A stretch of 64,000 nt of DNA. Origin: Rhopalosiphum padi. Taxonomy: Eukaryota > Arthropoda > Insecta > Hemiptera > Aphididae. The notes under the pieces were generated by a model. That model was not told the origin of the DNA, ran no database searches, and saw nothing but the letters and a program-made list of their open reading frames with translations. How positions within the stretch are numbered: the stretch's first letter is position 1; each line of letters begins with the position of its first letter. Shown here piece after piece: positions 37,151 to 50,130 of this stretch. The DNA is taken from contig NC_083598.1 of NCBI RefSeq assembly GCF_020882245.1, positions 69,445,714-69,509,713 on the forward strand. Reading direction: 5' to 3'. The position numbers and the translations under genes are program-made.

Positions 37151-37830
37151 ATATGTGTGTGCGCGCGCGTTAAACACTCTCGCCGCGTAGTCATCGACGT
37201 CGTGACTATCGCACAGGGTTGACGTCTCCGAGGAAGGGTTATTTCGTATATTATCGAACTGCAGTGTTGCGCATACATAAATATATATTATATATATATA
37301 TAAGGTTTAAGAGCGGATGGTATACGTATAATATTATGGAAAGGGTTGCGTGCGCGGCAGTGGTTTTCAGATGACGGTTTTCGGGTAAAGTTCGACGGCG
37401 CAACGGAGGCGACAGCGGCGGACACAATAAGGAGCTTTTGATAAATGGCACTAGTCCAGGCGAATAGACAATAGGTCAACAAAGCCCGGGCCACAGGCAA
37501 CACGCATAAATCACGTATAAACTTCTGAGCCCTAACAGTTCAGTTCTTCGCGTGAATATATATATATATATATTGTATATTATATACATTCGAATATAGT
37601 ATAATACCGTCAGAATTCTAAGTACGTATCGAGCCTCCGACGCGACTTCGGCATCCGATGCGATAAGGGTTATCACGACGATTATGCGTACCGAAATGTT
37701 TTCACCAAAATCCTTCGACCGCCTTACTGCACACCTGCATCACGTAATATTTCCGGATATACGTCTTATATCACACGCGTGTCTCCGTAGTGTGTAGGTT
37801 TATTCTTTGGAAACTAACTGCAGTGGTCTA
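37151..37830. promoter_or_regulatory. CpG-rich island with TA runs
   Basis: CpG-rich sequence (GCGCGCGCG near 37160; GGCGACAGCGGCGG near 37408) with (TA)n runs at about 37286-37301 and 37556-37571. Three minus ORFs of 66-71 codons overlap and lack domains. Downstream, at 37931-37948, the 9-bp unit CCGTTAACG occurs twice in tandem. Candidate regulatory region. Confidence 0.35.
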
Positions 37831-38142
37831 TATGCACCGCGTGACCACCTAAAAATATTTGTACGAATATTATAATACTGGGATTCAAAATAATAGAAAA
37901 CTAAAAAGCGAAAACATGTATTTTGTTTCGCCGTTAACGCCGTTAACGCCATTGATCTGTTCGATGAATTTATAATGACGTCATTTAGTTATCCCTGTAT
38001 CTCTCTATCTCTGTAGGTATACTGCATGATATTATACATGATACTATACAGGGTAATTTACCGAAAATGCTAACCATGTTTTTCTTAAATAATGCTGACA
38101 CTTTTGATTTTTGGAATTTTTTATATAGGTCTTTAAATTACT

Positions 38143-38482
38143 ATGTGAGTAGTTCTCAACCTTTTTTGATTCATATCACATTTAGCTACTAGAACAACCC
38201 TGCATCATCCTAATATCAAAATAATAAGCAATCATAACTGTATATTTTAGAATTATTCTTTTATTTAAAACAGTACGCAGAAAAATAATAAGTATACATT
38301 TTATTTGAATAACTGGGTTCAATATACGTTGATACTTTAAATTTTAAATTTGCAAATAAAAATAAATTAAACCAAATATAATTTTGATTTGTATAAATTT
38401 AATGAGAAATTTTATTCTAGTGGAGATTTCTTGATACTCCTAAGCTGGGTCCATGTCACCCCGATTGAGAACTACTAACATA
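38143..38482. mobile_element. miniature element with AGTTCTCAACC ends (hAT-like), nested
   Basis: The left end TATGTGAGTAGTTCTCAACC and the right end read inward, TATGTTAGTAGTTCTCAATC, match at 18 of 20 positions. GTTCTCAACC ends are characteristic of Charlie-type hAT miniature elements in animals. I could not find a clean 8-bp duplication, so the exact borders are uncertain by a few bases. It sits inside the 38049-39438 element. Confidence 0.6.
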
Positions 38483-39196
38483 TAATATACTTTACCATAT
38501 TTTCAAATAATTGACATTTTTTAGTACTATTTAAGGAGTGGTGATTAAATAGGTTTGATAGATTGCACAAATCTTCTGTTTTTATTTAATAAAAAAGCAC
38601 CTTTTCTTACTTAAAATTATGCAGGAGACCATTTTTTGAACATCTTGATGCACTGAATCAAAATTAGAACGAGTAGATAGCGTTCTAGGTTAATAAACTT
38701 TATATACTAATGAATAATAGTCCCAGCTATGATTATACATGCAATTAAAATATAATATGCAGGTTTAATATTATTTCTGGTTATGTTTTTATATTAATTA
38801 TTATTCATACAATTATTACAAATTTTAAAGTATTAATATAATTATAATATATTATAAATCGATTAAAAAGCAAACATTACCTATTCTGCTTATTGTATCT
38901 ATTGTCTTCAAACTTTTCCGTTCATTTAATTAAATACATATTAAATAATATGTTTTATGTTATGTATACAGTAAATGAATATATTTACTATTATATTTAG
39001 TATATAATAGTAAATAATTAAGAAACTATTAGTTTTAATTTTTATTAGGAAATGCATTTAACACTAAAATATATCTACTGGGTAATGTAAAAAAAATTAT
39101 TTTTGTTTTAAAATCAGACGGTTATATCATCATGGGACTTCTATTTAAATGAAATAAAAATATTTCACGTATTCAAAAATATTTTATTTAAAGACC

Positions 39197-39347
39197 CAGT
39201 CGCGTACTCACGGTGGGATCAGGGTGTCATATCCCCCCTTTGGATTTTTTTGTACAGATATATTATTTACATAAAAAAAAAATTAGGATCTGTGACAAGT
39301 CAAAAATGAATATCCCCCCCCTTTCAAAAAAGCTAAGCACGCCACTA
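39197..39347. mobile_element. 151-bp miniature element, nested
   Basis: The left end CAGTCGCGTACTCAC and the right end read inward, TAGTGGCGTGCTTAG, are imperfect inverted repeats. They are followed inward by C-runs (ATCCCCCCTTT and the opposite AAAGGGGGGGG). The flanks TAAAGACC (39189-39196) and TAAAGGGC (39348-39355) look like a diverged 8-bp duplication (6 of 8). It is inserted in the right part of the 38049-39438 element. Confidence 0.6.
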
Positions 39348-39440
39348 TAAAGGGCTACATTAAAAATTCCAAAAATCAGATGTTGAATAACTTAAAAAAT
39401 AAATGAGACATATGAACATTGCTTGGCGAATTACTCTGTA

Positions 39441-40060
39441 CAATAAGTAGTTGATACAAGACTATCATGACATAGAAATCATGGACAAGGGAAATTATAT
39501 ACAACTTTATAGGACGCATGAAATATTATTATTATGTAACTGTACATTTTATAAGTAACAATATATGAGAAGGTTATAAGGTTGTTATTTCCTGACAACG
39601 AATTTGAAGCACATATACTTTCAATTGTTTTTAAAACAAATACAGTAGATAATATTGGACTTTATGTTATTACATTAATACATTTATACACGTCAATCAG
39701 GGACGTATGCGATTTACACGTCCCAGTGATGTGGGGTCAAAAGTAAACCTATTCCAGTACAATGGAAATAAACATAAATAAATAATGAAACCTCAATGCA
39801 AATAGAACATCATGCCAACGTCCTGCCTATAGATGTATGTGTCTGAAAATAAAATAAAATATGTATATCTTTTCTTATCTATACATAAAGTGTTAAAAGT
39901 AATTACATTTGTATAACTCTTTTGTTTAACATTCAATTTGATATTTTTGATTAGAAAAAGCCACCCATTATTGAAACTAACTAACCCCCCCCCCCCCCAC
40001 CGGAGTAGGAAAACATTCAAAATACTGAGCAAAGATTCTCGACCACCAAATCTGCGTTCA
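39441..40060. other. AT-rich DNA with a C14 run
   Basis: AT-rich, with a small GGGACGT..ACGTCCC inverted pair at about 39702-39727 and a run of 14 C at 39985-39998. No coding signal. Confidence 0.55.
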
Positions 40061-40400
40061 GCTCTTTACGCGTTTCCCTACATATACACATTACACCCAC
40101 CCATCTACACAGATACAATCGCAATAGCTCCTCTTTTGTGTATATATATACCTATAATAGTAGTCCCATGGTTGTCGTAATGTGCGGACGACCGTGACCC
40201 GTCGTGTCGTCGTCGGGTATTCGAGGGTGTCGCTCGCGCCGAGCTTTATGTCGTTCAGTTCACGTCGAGTACGTGCCGTGAAAACGGTCGTACGTTATCC
40301 AAACGTCCAATTACGAAGCTGGCTAAAAACGTTTTCACATTAAAAATAAACGAATTATTGCTGATCCTCGTCGGTTGGCTGATAGAATACCGAATATGGA
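40061..40400. promoter_or_regulatory. CpG-rich island with initiator-like site
   Basis: CpG-dense DNA (CCGTCGTGTCGTCGTCGGG near 40199). It includes TTCAGTTC (40254-40261), a good arthropod initiator match, and GGTCGT at 40286-40291, which matches the downstream promoter element consensus but starts at +30 rather than +28. There is no TATA box about 30 bp upstream. It may be a plus-strand promoter; support is weak. Confidence 0.3.
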
Positions 40401-42180
40401 GTAGAAAATAACAAAAACAACAACAATAATAATAATATAGTTGTTTTAAAAATCGAGACAATACGCATAGCTTAAATACGTAATAATTACTATAAAATAT
40501 ACCATGTTAAAAAAAAGTTAACAAAATGATTATTTAAACAGTAAACTCTATTTTTAAGTCAAAAGCAGAATATTGTTCTAAAGAATTATACTTATAAAAG
40601 TTGAATATTAAATTTATTATAAATAAGGCAGGATATCATTATATCAATATATATTTTTTTTTCTTAATGGTAGCTTAGGGATGCTTGTTTTAATTTATAT
40701 AATTTATGTCATGTCTTGTCGAACAAATAAACCTAATTATATTTTTCTGATACCAACACAACCAATTAAAATGTAGACAAACAATCTTATATTTTAAATT
40801 CCATATAAATAAATACCTATACATGCAAACAATAGTGTATACTAATATTACTTATTAGTAGTAGTATTTATACTTTTAGAGGTTTATGATTGATTACTAA
40901 ACACCTGAACACAAATAAACCAAATTAAAAATTATTAAATAAATCAAATCAATGTATAATCAAATTATTATACTTAATAATTATTGAAATAATGTATTTT
41001 AAAGAATTTGTCATTTGTATACCTAATATTTTTTTCGTAATTATAATAGATCTTAGAGCATGTTATAAGTGCATTATTTTTAATTTTTAGGAATTTAAGC
41101 TTTTTAAGGAATCAAATTCTCACCCTCACTCCTTAGTTATAAGTATTTTAAGTTTAGATAAGTGGAGTGAAGTACTCGTAGTATAGGATTACCTCACCAA
41201 ATGTTGAAACACGGCTCCGCTCATCAAAACGTAAAAAACTTTAAATAACTAATTAACTATTCAATTACATTTTTATTAATTGTAATGTTGTACTTTAGAG
41301 TATAATATTAAAATGTATGTCATTAAAAAAATGAAGAACTTAAAAAGAAATTACATTATAGCTACGATATGTATATAATAACAAAAAAATTTAATTTTTA
41401 AAAATATATATTTATTAAGTATTTTGCAATGAATTAAAAGTGCATAAAAAAATATCTCCAAAAATATTAATACTTTTAAAGTAAATAAGTGTTAAAATTT
41501 AAATTACTTTTGTAATAATTTGCTTATTATTATGGCACTCGGGTTTAACAACAATAAAACTCTCGTTTGTTTATCAACTATCAAAACACAATGTTTTAGG
41601 TGTAAAAACAATTATATCATTTATAGTATTAACAAAATTATAAATACTAAAATTCAAAAATAAAAATAATTATCCAATGTAATATACACAACGAAAGATA
41701 GTGATGAACATACCAATACACACACACACACAATTTGTTTAATACGAAGTATTCATAACTGCGTTAACGAATAGAGAATAGCGTATAGAGAATATAATAC
41801 TTATTACTCCTGATCCATTAGAATGCTATATTTTATGACGAACTTATGTAAACTAATGATGCTTTTGATCTAGTTCGTGGTCTCGTATTAGATGGATTCG
41901 AGTCATCACTAATCAATTGAAATAGCCTCGAACTTGCTGTCAAATTAAAGACTATTCAAACATTTACGGTTCAAACTTTAAATACATTATGACATTATCA
42001 AATTGAAATTTTTAAAAACGAGTGACACTTGAAATACTTATGTTTCACTATTTTAATTTTGCTTTATGTACTGTGCTACAAATGGAGAACTTTAACCCAC
42101 AAAACCCAACTTAAAATATCATTTTTAACCCCCAGATTTAAGGTTCTGATTTACATTATAATAAAAGCAAATGAATGCTA
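40401..42180. other. AT-rich gap, no gene seen
   Basis: Mainly AT-rich. 41760-41960 is more complex, with the near-repeat AGAGAATAGCGTATAGAGAATA. A (CA)n run lies at 41720-41732. No frame or element ends. Confidence 0.55.
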
Positions 42181-43070
42181 TATACTTCCGACCGCATCCT
42201 AACGAATGCATGCGAGTAAATAACATGTCGATTGGTTGTATTTTCTTCAAAGATATTGACATATTGTACATAATATAAACACCGCGGAAAACCACAATTA
42301 GCCTCGAGGCGGAAACCTAACTGTCAGCGGTTTGACCGCATGTCCGGCCAGCATAAATCAAATTGGATAACTGCAGATACAGTACTGACTTATACTGAGT
42401 ACGTACAGCAAATATGCGTATTTTTTTTTATTTTTTTTTTTTTTGTTTAGTGAAAAGTCCAAGAGACACATATCAAAACTATTCTTGTAGAAAAGAAAAA
42501 TGGGGAGAAATAGAATATGCATCGAAAAACAGGGTGTCCGGTGTGTCACGTTATAATGTTTTCCGTGTCAAATAGCTGTCAGAAAACCAGGCGCTGCCGG
42601 CGGCACAGAACGGTCAGTTTCTCGTAGAAAGTCCCGCAGGCTGACCAGACATCCCCGGAGACGTATGCATGCAAATATCGCGTGTTTTGCCCCACACCGC
42701 CATCCCGTGGTGGTTGCCATTTTTCTGATTGAAAATGACTTGGATTTATACATGGGCGGTTTCCCTTTCGGTCCGTCTCACACAAAGTTTTACTCGTTTT
42801 CATATTTTTTTTTTCGTTTTCCCTACCGAAAAGTCCCACACGCGACCCACGTCAATAAATCAAATAACGTATTCGGATCGCCGTTTTGTTTACATAAATA
42901 ATAATATATTCTATGTTGGACCTCTCGTAAACATATCAACCAGCAAAGAAATTTATTTTACTATTTTTTCTCACTACCAGTTCTCTACTGCATGCGGATA
43001 TTTACGACTTACAGAACACGCGTCCACGTTTATATTATCAAAAAATCAGTGCGCGTGGTTTAAAGTTTAA
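42181..43070. promoter_or_regulatory. complex island with POU octamer and Runt-type pair
   Basis: About 0.9 kb of balanced sequence. It includes the palindrome GCCTCGAGGC (42301-42310), GCGGTTTGACCGC (42327-42339, an inverted pair of GCGGT words close to Runt sites), CTGTCA beside it, a T-run at 42421-42445 and a perfect octamer ATGCAAAT (42669-42676, POU/Oct site). ORFs of 61-113 codons on both strands overlap and have no domains. The motif content suggests an enhancer; this is inference. Confidence 0.4.
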
Positions 43071-44335
43071 GTAATAGCATAAAACATGAAAATATATTCC
43101 ATGCGCAAACAATGATTACGCTGAACTATACTATGTCATTTACTGAGAAATTTTCTAAACAGTATTTCTCAAAAATGTCTATTAGTAGATTAATTTATTT
43201 GTAGAATAAAGTAGTTTCATAGTTTTATGAAACATCTTATGGAGTATGAGAATAAGGACCCAAAAGAATTCCCTAACGAATTAAAAACTATTAAAATGCT
43301 CTAAAAATTGACTTTTCATACAATAATGTCTTTAAAAAATTACCAACATTAGGGTGTGTAACCTTAAACGATAGAAAAATTATGTAACTTTCGGAATTGT
43401 TAATACTAGTGTTTAGTAACTTGACTAAAAATAATACAAAATACCGAACTTGGCATCGATTAAAAATACTTATCTAATAACTATAAAAACAAATATTATT
43501 AATAACAATTTTTTATACAATAATTTAAATTTCCCTAATCATACTAAAAGCTAATACAATATATTATTAATATATTATAGGTATACATTTAAAATGAATA
43601 AAATAACCCGAAAAGCTAAAAACATGGAAAATAAAAGTTTCATCATATCTATTACGTGAAATAAATTATTTAGCTACTTGCATATAAATTATCCTGAATT
43701 TTGCCAAAAAATGATACGCTTTATATTAAATTCTTTAATTTCCTAATATTAACCTACCTATGTAATATTAGTTAAACACACGATCAATTCCTGTATTGTA
43801 TATATAACTGTACAACTGTAATAAATTATTTAATTACATAATATGATTAAAAACTTAAAGTTTATATTATATTATTTGTACGTTAAAAATATTTTAAAAT
43901 AATCTATCTACTTAATAGTTAATTATAAGAGTACAAACAATATCGCAAAATTCTAAACGGATTAAATAATTGTTACAAACATAATGTAATTTTGTATTTA
44001 AATGCTTCATACCTTATGACTTTACTATAGTAATTTTTAGTTCTTAAAGTAACATTTGATATTTTTTGATTATTAAATAATTTTTAAATTATATTTGTGA
44101 GGATATTTTTCGATATATTCACAACAACAAAAAATCAGGCAATTTTATTGTTTTCTTTTTTAAGACAATTATTTTACAAAAAATCAACAGTTATAATTAA
44201 AATATCAATATGGAGTAATTTCAATTTCATTATAATCTAACTGATAGGTTTCTAATCATATTATTTAATGAATCTAAATTACAGAATTGAAATTAAAACA
44301 CGTACATTGTGTTCATAAATACAATTCATATTATA
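43071..44335. other. AT-rich gap, no gene seen
   Basis: A/T-dominated with many homopolymer runs. Nothing coding and no repeat ends before the element starting at about 44336. Confidence 0.6.
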
Positions 44336-45041
44336 CATAGAGTACTCGTCAAAATATATACTCAGTATATAAAGTATAAAGTTTGATTTTTAGAATTTTA
44401 AGTATACTTAAGCACCAATTTTCAAATGTTTTTATTTTTATAACATTTTAGAATTTTCCTGTGCCAATTCAAACTAATTGTATTGAAATGAGAAAACCGC
44501 TCTTTTTTATTGTACATTATTTATGAGATTAGTATCAAATTTTTTTTTTAATATTTTATTTATTTCAAAATTCAAACGAATAGCGCTAGCCGCTAATGAA
44601 TTTTAAACGATATGTAGGTGTACCAAATATGATAATAGCTGGTATATAGCTTAATTGTAAAAGAGTATGGTGATTTTAAAATGTTAGTTATTATTTATTA
44701 ATAGTAAATATATTAGAATTTTATTTTGTAAAAATTATTCGAGTAAAATAAAATATTTTATATTTTTAGTAAAATAATTATGAAGGATTATTAGGTATAG
44801 TATACATATACATTTTATTAACTTAGAAACTGCCTGTATAAATATTGTTTTGTTATAAAAAACGAATTTATAATTTAAAAAAAAATAATTTTATATCAGT
44901 ATAAATGATTTAAAAAAATAAATGGAAATTTAGAAAAATATGATCTCCGAGTATACTCAAACATAAAACACGCTTAAATATTTCAAAAAAAGAATTTTAA
45001 TAGATTCAAAGGTTAAAGATCATACTTGATGGATCACTCTG
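44336..45041. mobile_element. TA-flanked element of the CAGAGTG family
   Basis: The right end, read inward, is CAGAGTGATCCATCAAGTAT and is bordered by TA (45042-45043); it is nearly identical to the right end of 16443-17139. The left end is less clear. CATAGAGTACTCGTC follows a TA at 44334-44335, and the family word TGATTTTTAGAATTTT lies inward at about 44383. The resulting length (706 bp) is close to the 697-bp copy. There is no coding capacity. The left border is tentative. Confidence 0.55.
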
Positions 45042-46490
45042 TATATATTTATGATACATTCTTATGAATTATTATTAACATCTCATGATGAAATACTCTA
45101 TATTTAATACATTTTTTATTTTAGTTAATTATAATTTTTTTTGTTTGTTTTCAATTAGTTCAAATGTAACAAAATCGCGTCTAATGGTTTTTTCTTAAAT
45201 ATAAAAAATGTGCTTTTATTACAAAACTCTTTCATCACCCCTTTCACTGTTTGGAATTTAGTGAACTCTTTTTTTTCGTTGTTCTCTCTATATATGTCGT
45301 TACATTCATTGACCGACATTGGTTCCAGATTTTAAAACCCTCGAATGTTAATTTGAATTTTATTCTTTACAGCAAACAAATAAACTTGGACCGCAATTGG
45401 CACCCTAATTAAATAGTTTTTATTTGGTATATACTTTTTTTTTTACCAAACACTCATTAGTATTCGACAAACAGTTCCGGAAACACTATATAATGAATAA
45501 AAAAAAACAATTCCGAAACAGAAAACATTAATCGGATGCACTAATAAATACGCACATTTTATTAAAAAGTTTCCATTGGTTTATTTCAACCCTTTTTTTA
45601 ATTCAGTTCAATTAGGTTTCAAAATTAATAATATTGGAAACTAAATATTTGAAAGTCTCTATTGTAAAAAGGTTGATAAATAGTTGTACAATTGTATGCG
45701 GAACCTTTTTTTAAATGATCAATTCCAAATAATATTTAACAATATTATGTTTATATAAAATGTATAATATGGTATATACCAATAAAATAAACTCTATACA
45801 TATCTTATCGATAAAAACCTTTCTTTTTGGGGGTTAATTAGTTTAAAAAAAAAATAATTATATAAAGGGCATTTTACTGCCCATAATAAATATTTATAAT
45901 ATCTGCGATTTTCCGTGGAAACGAATCAGTTGAACCTTATTTCATTAAAGGCTAAGTACAATATGAATAGACTATATGGTTAAATAATCACATTTATAGA
46001 AGGATAAAAAGGAGTATTGACTGCTGGGAGCTTGTAGCCTACGGTCCCCCGCTATTTGATGATTATTCGACATTAAGTATAGAAAAATATATTTAATTTA
46101 AATAGACACATATTATATACATTTACATTTACATAATATATACATATTATATAATATTACATTTTATTTTTCTATTTAAAGTTAAATTTTTATAAAAAAA
46201 AAACAATAAGTGTTTTTATATTATACTTATTATTGTATTGTGTAATAATATAATAAAACTTAATTTTTAAAATGTAATAGCGATAATTTTGTGAAAATAA
46301 AATCAAAACAAATGTCAGCCATTTAAGTATAATCATTACCTAACATTATAATTAATTCAAATCAGACTAATTTTAATTGTACTAACTTAACGATTTAATC
46401 ATTTTTTGCTATATATTTTATTATTAGATAATTAAATGAAAAAAATTGTATTTTCCTGTTTGTTTATTCAGGTCCGCAACATTATATTTA
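45042..46490. other. AT-rich gap with one acceptor-like site
   Basis: Mostly AT-rich. The segment 45220-45420 is more complex and contains TGAATTTTATTCTTTACAG (ending 45372), a good acceptor followed by 11 open codons and a stop; this is not enough to call an exon. A further mixed patch lies at 45880-46070. No element ends. Confidence 0.5.
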
Positions 46491-47340
46491 ACTAAAAGGC
46501 TACCGTACACACCTATATCATACCTAAATCTGCCCCTTGTCACATCTGTTAAAATCTCGAGAAAGCAGTAATGATAAGCACCGTTTACTGCAAATGACTA
46601 TCACATACGCGATACGCGTGTGGTTGAAAAGAAAAACCACATCAATTCTCCTCTCGCGTTTTGTTCGAATAGTTTTTCTTTTTATTTTGAACAACGCAAT
46701 CCATCCGTTAAAGTAATACTCTCGCTCATGTACCACACTTGCCATAATATATTGTGTCGTCACCACGTGTACCTTATTGCGAGTCAGTATAGTACGTTTT
46801 TTCACTATTCCCTGCATATACGTACATGTAGCCCTCTTTCATACGTCTAATATAAACGTGCATATCATACACGCTCACACACAGAGATGCGTACAATATA
46901 TATATATATATATATATTGTATTTTCGTATAATATGATAAAACTCCGCCGTCCTTTTTTAATACTTTGTCCTGCACGGCTCCTTAACCTCAAATCCTTCG
47001 TCCTCCGTCCCTCCGCCCCAGCCGTGGCCCGTCCATCATAAACCCATCGTCACTACCGACCCGGCGCACCCGGTCAAAGTTGAAGGGTTCGGGCCCTTTG
47101 TGCGATAACAGGTCCGGAATAACAAAACGAACGAAGCGCGGAGCCGCGGCTCATCACGTATTCCGGTCCGTCATCGTGCAGACGACTCTCATACACACCG
47201 CGCGCATCGTCCGCGGACCCGCAGGACGCCAAAGACAAGCTTTCGTCACGACTTGTCTTTCGTCCACCGCACCCGCGACCCGCGATCAGACAAGCGTCGG
47301 CGTATAGTGTCCTTCGCGACACGTAATCGAATGCAATATA
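46491..47340. promoter_or_regulatory. CpG-rich island, candidate promoter/regulatory region
   Basis: Increasingly G+C-rich from 46500, with its densest part at 46960-47330 (GGACCCGCAGGACG, GCGCGGAGCCGCGG). A (TA)n run lies at 46898-46917. Opposing ORFs of 72-97 codons overlap one another and lack domains. This is one of the strongest CpG islands in the window, but no initiator or TATA could be fixed. Confidence 0.35.
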
Positions 47341-48836
47341 CATCCATAGAATCGTAGGTATAAATTACTGTCGATTAACGTATTGTACGTTAGTACTTAT
47401 ACGTACCGTGTCTATTTCAAGCGATATTATAATAACTTTACGATCCATATTATACCTTTTATCGAATTAAAATCGATTTTTTTTCTGTGAAACAATATCT
47501 ACGTGAATTTATATTACCCGCGGGTAATCGCGATTGTTTAACTTTATAATGATTGAAAATAATTCATATTCTGATCGGGGTAAATGATTTTACTTTGATT
47601 GTGTGTGTTTTTTATTTATATTTAGTACTTTTTAAAATTATTAAGGAAAATGAAATTACAAATATTTGTCACAATCATAATATTATAAAATAATTATTTT
47701 TTAACTCAACTGATAGACCGTCTTCACTTATTAGAATCGTTTTTCATCATATACAATGATTTATCATTTAATTAAAATCTATAATACCTATTCTACGAGA
47801 TCAGACGACACGTAGTCTACAAATTGGTTTCCTATTTGACGTTTTTTCTTAGAATTAATAATAGCTACAATTTTAAATATACTTCAATAAATTAATTATT
47901 TAATATGACAACGGATAATTTTTAAATAACGTGAGTTATATTTAAAGGTAACATTCATTAATTCATCAATTAAATTGAAATTGAGATATTTTATAAATTA
48001 TAACAATAAAAACGTCTTAAAACGTATATATTTTATTACTTTAACGATATATTTCATAAAAATTAACCAACTACATTTCATTGGTATTTAAAATTGATAC
48101 ATTCTTAGTAATACATTTTGAACAATTAACCAAAACTATTCTATTATGATTTTTCAGATGATTTTTATAAAATATGGAAAATAATTTTAAACTTAAATTG
48201 TGTAAAACTCGACAAATTAAAAAACTGTCATTTTAATCAGCAATCAGTATTATTTAAGTTGAATCGTATTTATAAATTCTTAGGGTTTTGTATTGTCGAC
48301 AAAAGTTTTGACGCTATCTGTTCCAAACGGTTCAACAGTAATTTACACGAGACTTAATTTGTTTGCTTATTTTTTATCCTCTATACTATATAATAATAGT
48401 TCTTAATTGGATTTGTCAATCTTGAAAGTGGTTTACTTTGGAAAGTTTTTTTTTTTAATATTTTAAGACATTTAAATCATTCATCTGTATTCATGGTAAA
48501 CCATAAAATAAAAATATCTCTGTCATTTCCAAACTCTGGAGATTACTGAGCAGCGTCAAAAGTGACTTTGGCCATTTTCTCTGGTTTTAATTATTAATCA
48601 AACAAAATTCAAACCAATAGTTGGGACGACACTAGAGAATATGTTGGAGACATTTTTTTTTATAATACCTTGAAACTAAAACGCAATTATTGTTTTGCGA
48701 ATACAATTCATTATTTGTTATAATATTTTATCTATAAAACAATTTAATGTCAGTGATTTATTTTTAAAATTGAATTAATAATACATAAAAATATAATAAA
48801 GTACATTTAATTATTTTTTATGTTAATTACTGTATA
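47341..48836. other. AT-rich DNA with a possible repeat fragment and a complex patch
   Basis: AT-rich overall. On the minus strand, 47690-47755 reads GATGAAAAACGATTCTAATA, then GTGAAGACGGTC. This resembles a dispersed aphid repeat that I remember only approximately. The segment 48290-48660 is balanced and could be a conserved noncoding block (CTCTGGAGATTACTGAGCAG near 48534). No gene. Confidence 0.4.
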
Positions 48837-49333
48837 GTGTATATGTCGCGATGTCACATCCACTTGATGGAATAATCCATTTCATGAAAAGTTAAAATAT
48901 TTTATTTTATTGCCATTGTTTGTAATAATACATAAACCACATATTACAATATTAATATTATTATATTACTATTATCAATATTGTGGTAATGGTTTATATA
49001 TTATTGCAACCAATGACAGTATAACATTATAATTATATAATTACATAATAATAAAATTATGATATATAATTACATAATAATATTATAATAGTATTATTAT
49101 AACATTTTATAACTATATTATTATATATTACACTTTTTTTCACTGAAGTGGATGGCCATTTGATGAAAAAAATTACACGATATAAAATGTTATAGTATCC
49201 ATTTCTTGAAAATATATTTACTTCATGAATTTTTTAATTATTTCCCAAAGTGGATAAAATCAGTTTCCATTTCATAAACTGAATAATTTTTCATAAAATG
49301 GACAATTTCATCAAATGGATGCGACATATACAC
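48837..49333. mobile_element. miniature element built of reiterated CCATTTSATGAA words
   Basis: The ends are the inverted pair GTGTATATGTCGC (48837-48849) and GCGACATATACAC (49321-49333). The similarity continues inward for about 50 bp, apart from an 8-base insertion in the left arm. Both arms contain many copies of a short word near TCCATTTSATGAA in both orientations (about 48858, 48875, 49146, 49155, 49196, 49220, 49247, 49264, 49290, 49309). A separate hairpin (48914-49015) lies between the arms. There is no transposase frame and no confident target duplication. Its superfamily is unknown to me. Confidence 0.65.
48914..49015. repeat. 102-bp near-palindrome, possible nested miniature element
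   Basis: The left arm starts CATTGTTTGTAATAATACAT; the right arm read inward starts CATTGGTTGCAATAATATAT. The similarity extends about 43 bp with a few mismatches, leaving a short AT-rich loop. It may be a second insertion inside the 48837-49333 element or that element's own centre. It could fold into a long hairpin if transcribed. Confidence 0.65.
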
Positions 49334-50130
49334 ACGGTTTTAAATAAAAACGAATACTATAATCTATAATAATAGCAAATAATTAAATAATATTATAAAT
49401 TATTTTATAGTAGTATCTTGACAAAATAATATTATGTTTATATGTATAACTTTTTTTTATTCTAAGTTAGGTTAATATTTGTTTTTTCATATTATCTTAA
49501 GCTTAGCGAGTAAATGTATATTTTGTTAACTGTTAACGATTTTGAGTTAACTTTAATTTTGTTAGTTATTTTTATTATTAACCTACATTTGCTATTTTTT
49601 ATAATTAAAAATGAATTAAAAACCTATTGATTTCTTATATTAATAGAATAATATGTAACCTAGTTGTAGTTATAGTATATATTTATTTTAATCAAAAGAT
49701 AAATTTTTTAAATGTTATAATTTAAATTTAATTTATCACTCATAGTAATTTTAAATTGTTTCATTAAATATTGATTATTATTATCGCAGAAATATAAAAT
49801 AATAATATAAAATGTTTCCACATTAATTCTTCTAATTTTTTTTATTTAGAAATAAAAAAATAATTCTTATATGTATAGGTATCTTAAAAAGATCGTTCTA
49901 TTACTGAAATAGTGAATTGAGTAAATTATAAACTAGGTGGTCTATATATATATATATATATATAAATATATGTATTATATGTTTATTGATATGTCGATAT
50001 TATCTATAAACCTTATCACGATTTGTTTCTTTAACATAAATTAATAAAAATAGCATAAACCTTGTTCATGAGAAAATTCTTGATTTTATACATACATTTA
50101 ATAATTAATATGTCGGCAATGTAAATTAAC
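49334..50130. other. AT-rich DNA, no gene seen
   Basis: AT-rich with a (TA)n run at about 49944-49963. No coding signal or repeat ends. Confidence 0.6.

Larger units (their letters stand above)
38049..39438. mobile_element. 1.39-kb TA-flanked element with nested insertions
   Basis: The left end begins CAGGGTAATTTACCG and the right end, read inward, CAGAGTAATTCGCC; both are bordered by TA (38047-38048 and 39439-39440). The similarity continues about 100 bp inward and includes the shared word TGATTTTTGGAATTTTT. It belongs to the same family as 16443-17139 and 44336-45041. The longer length is explained in part by two younger insertions inside it (38143-38482 and 39197-39347). No transposase frame remains. 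Confidence 0.7.

Noticed and set aside
40254..40291. Initiator TTCAGTTC with a downstream GGTCGT as core promoter
   Set aside because: The downstream element starts at +30, while the required position is +28; no TATA box. Kept only as part of an island.
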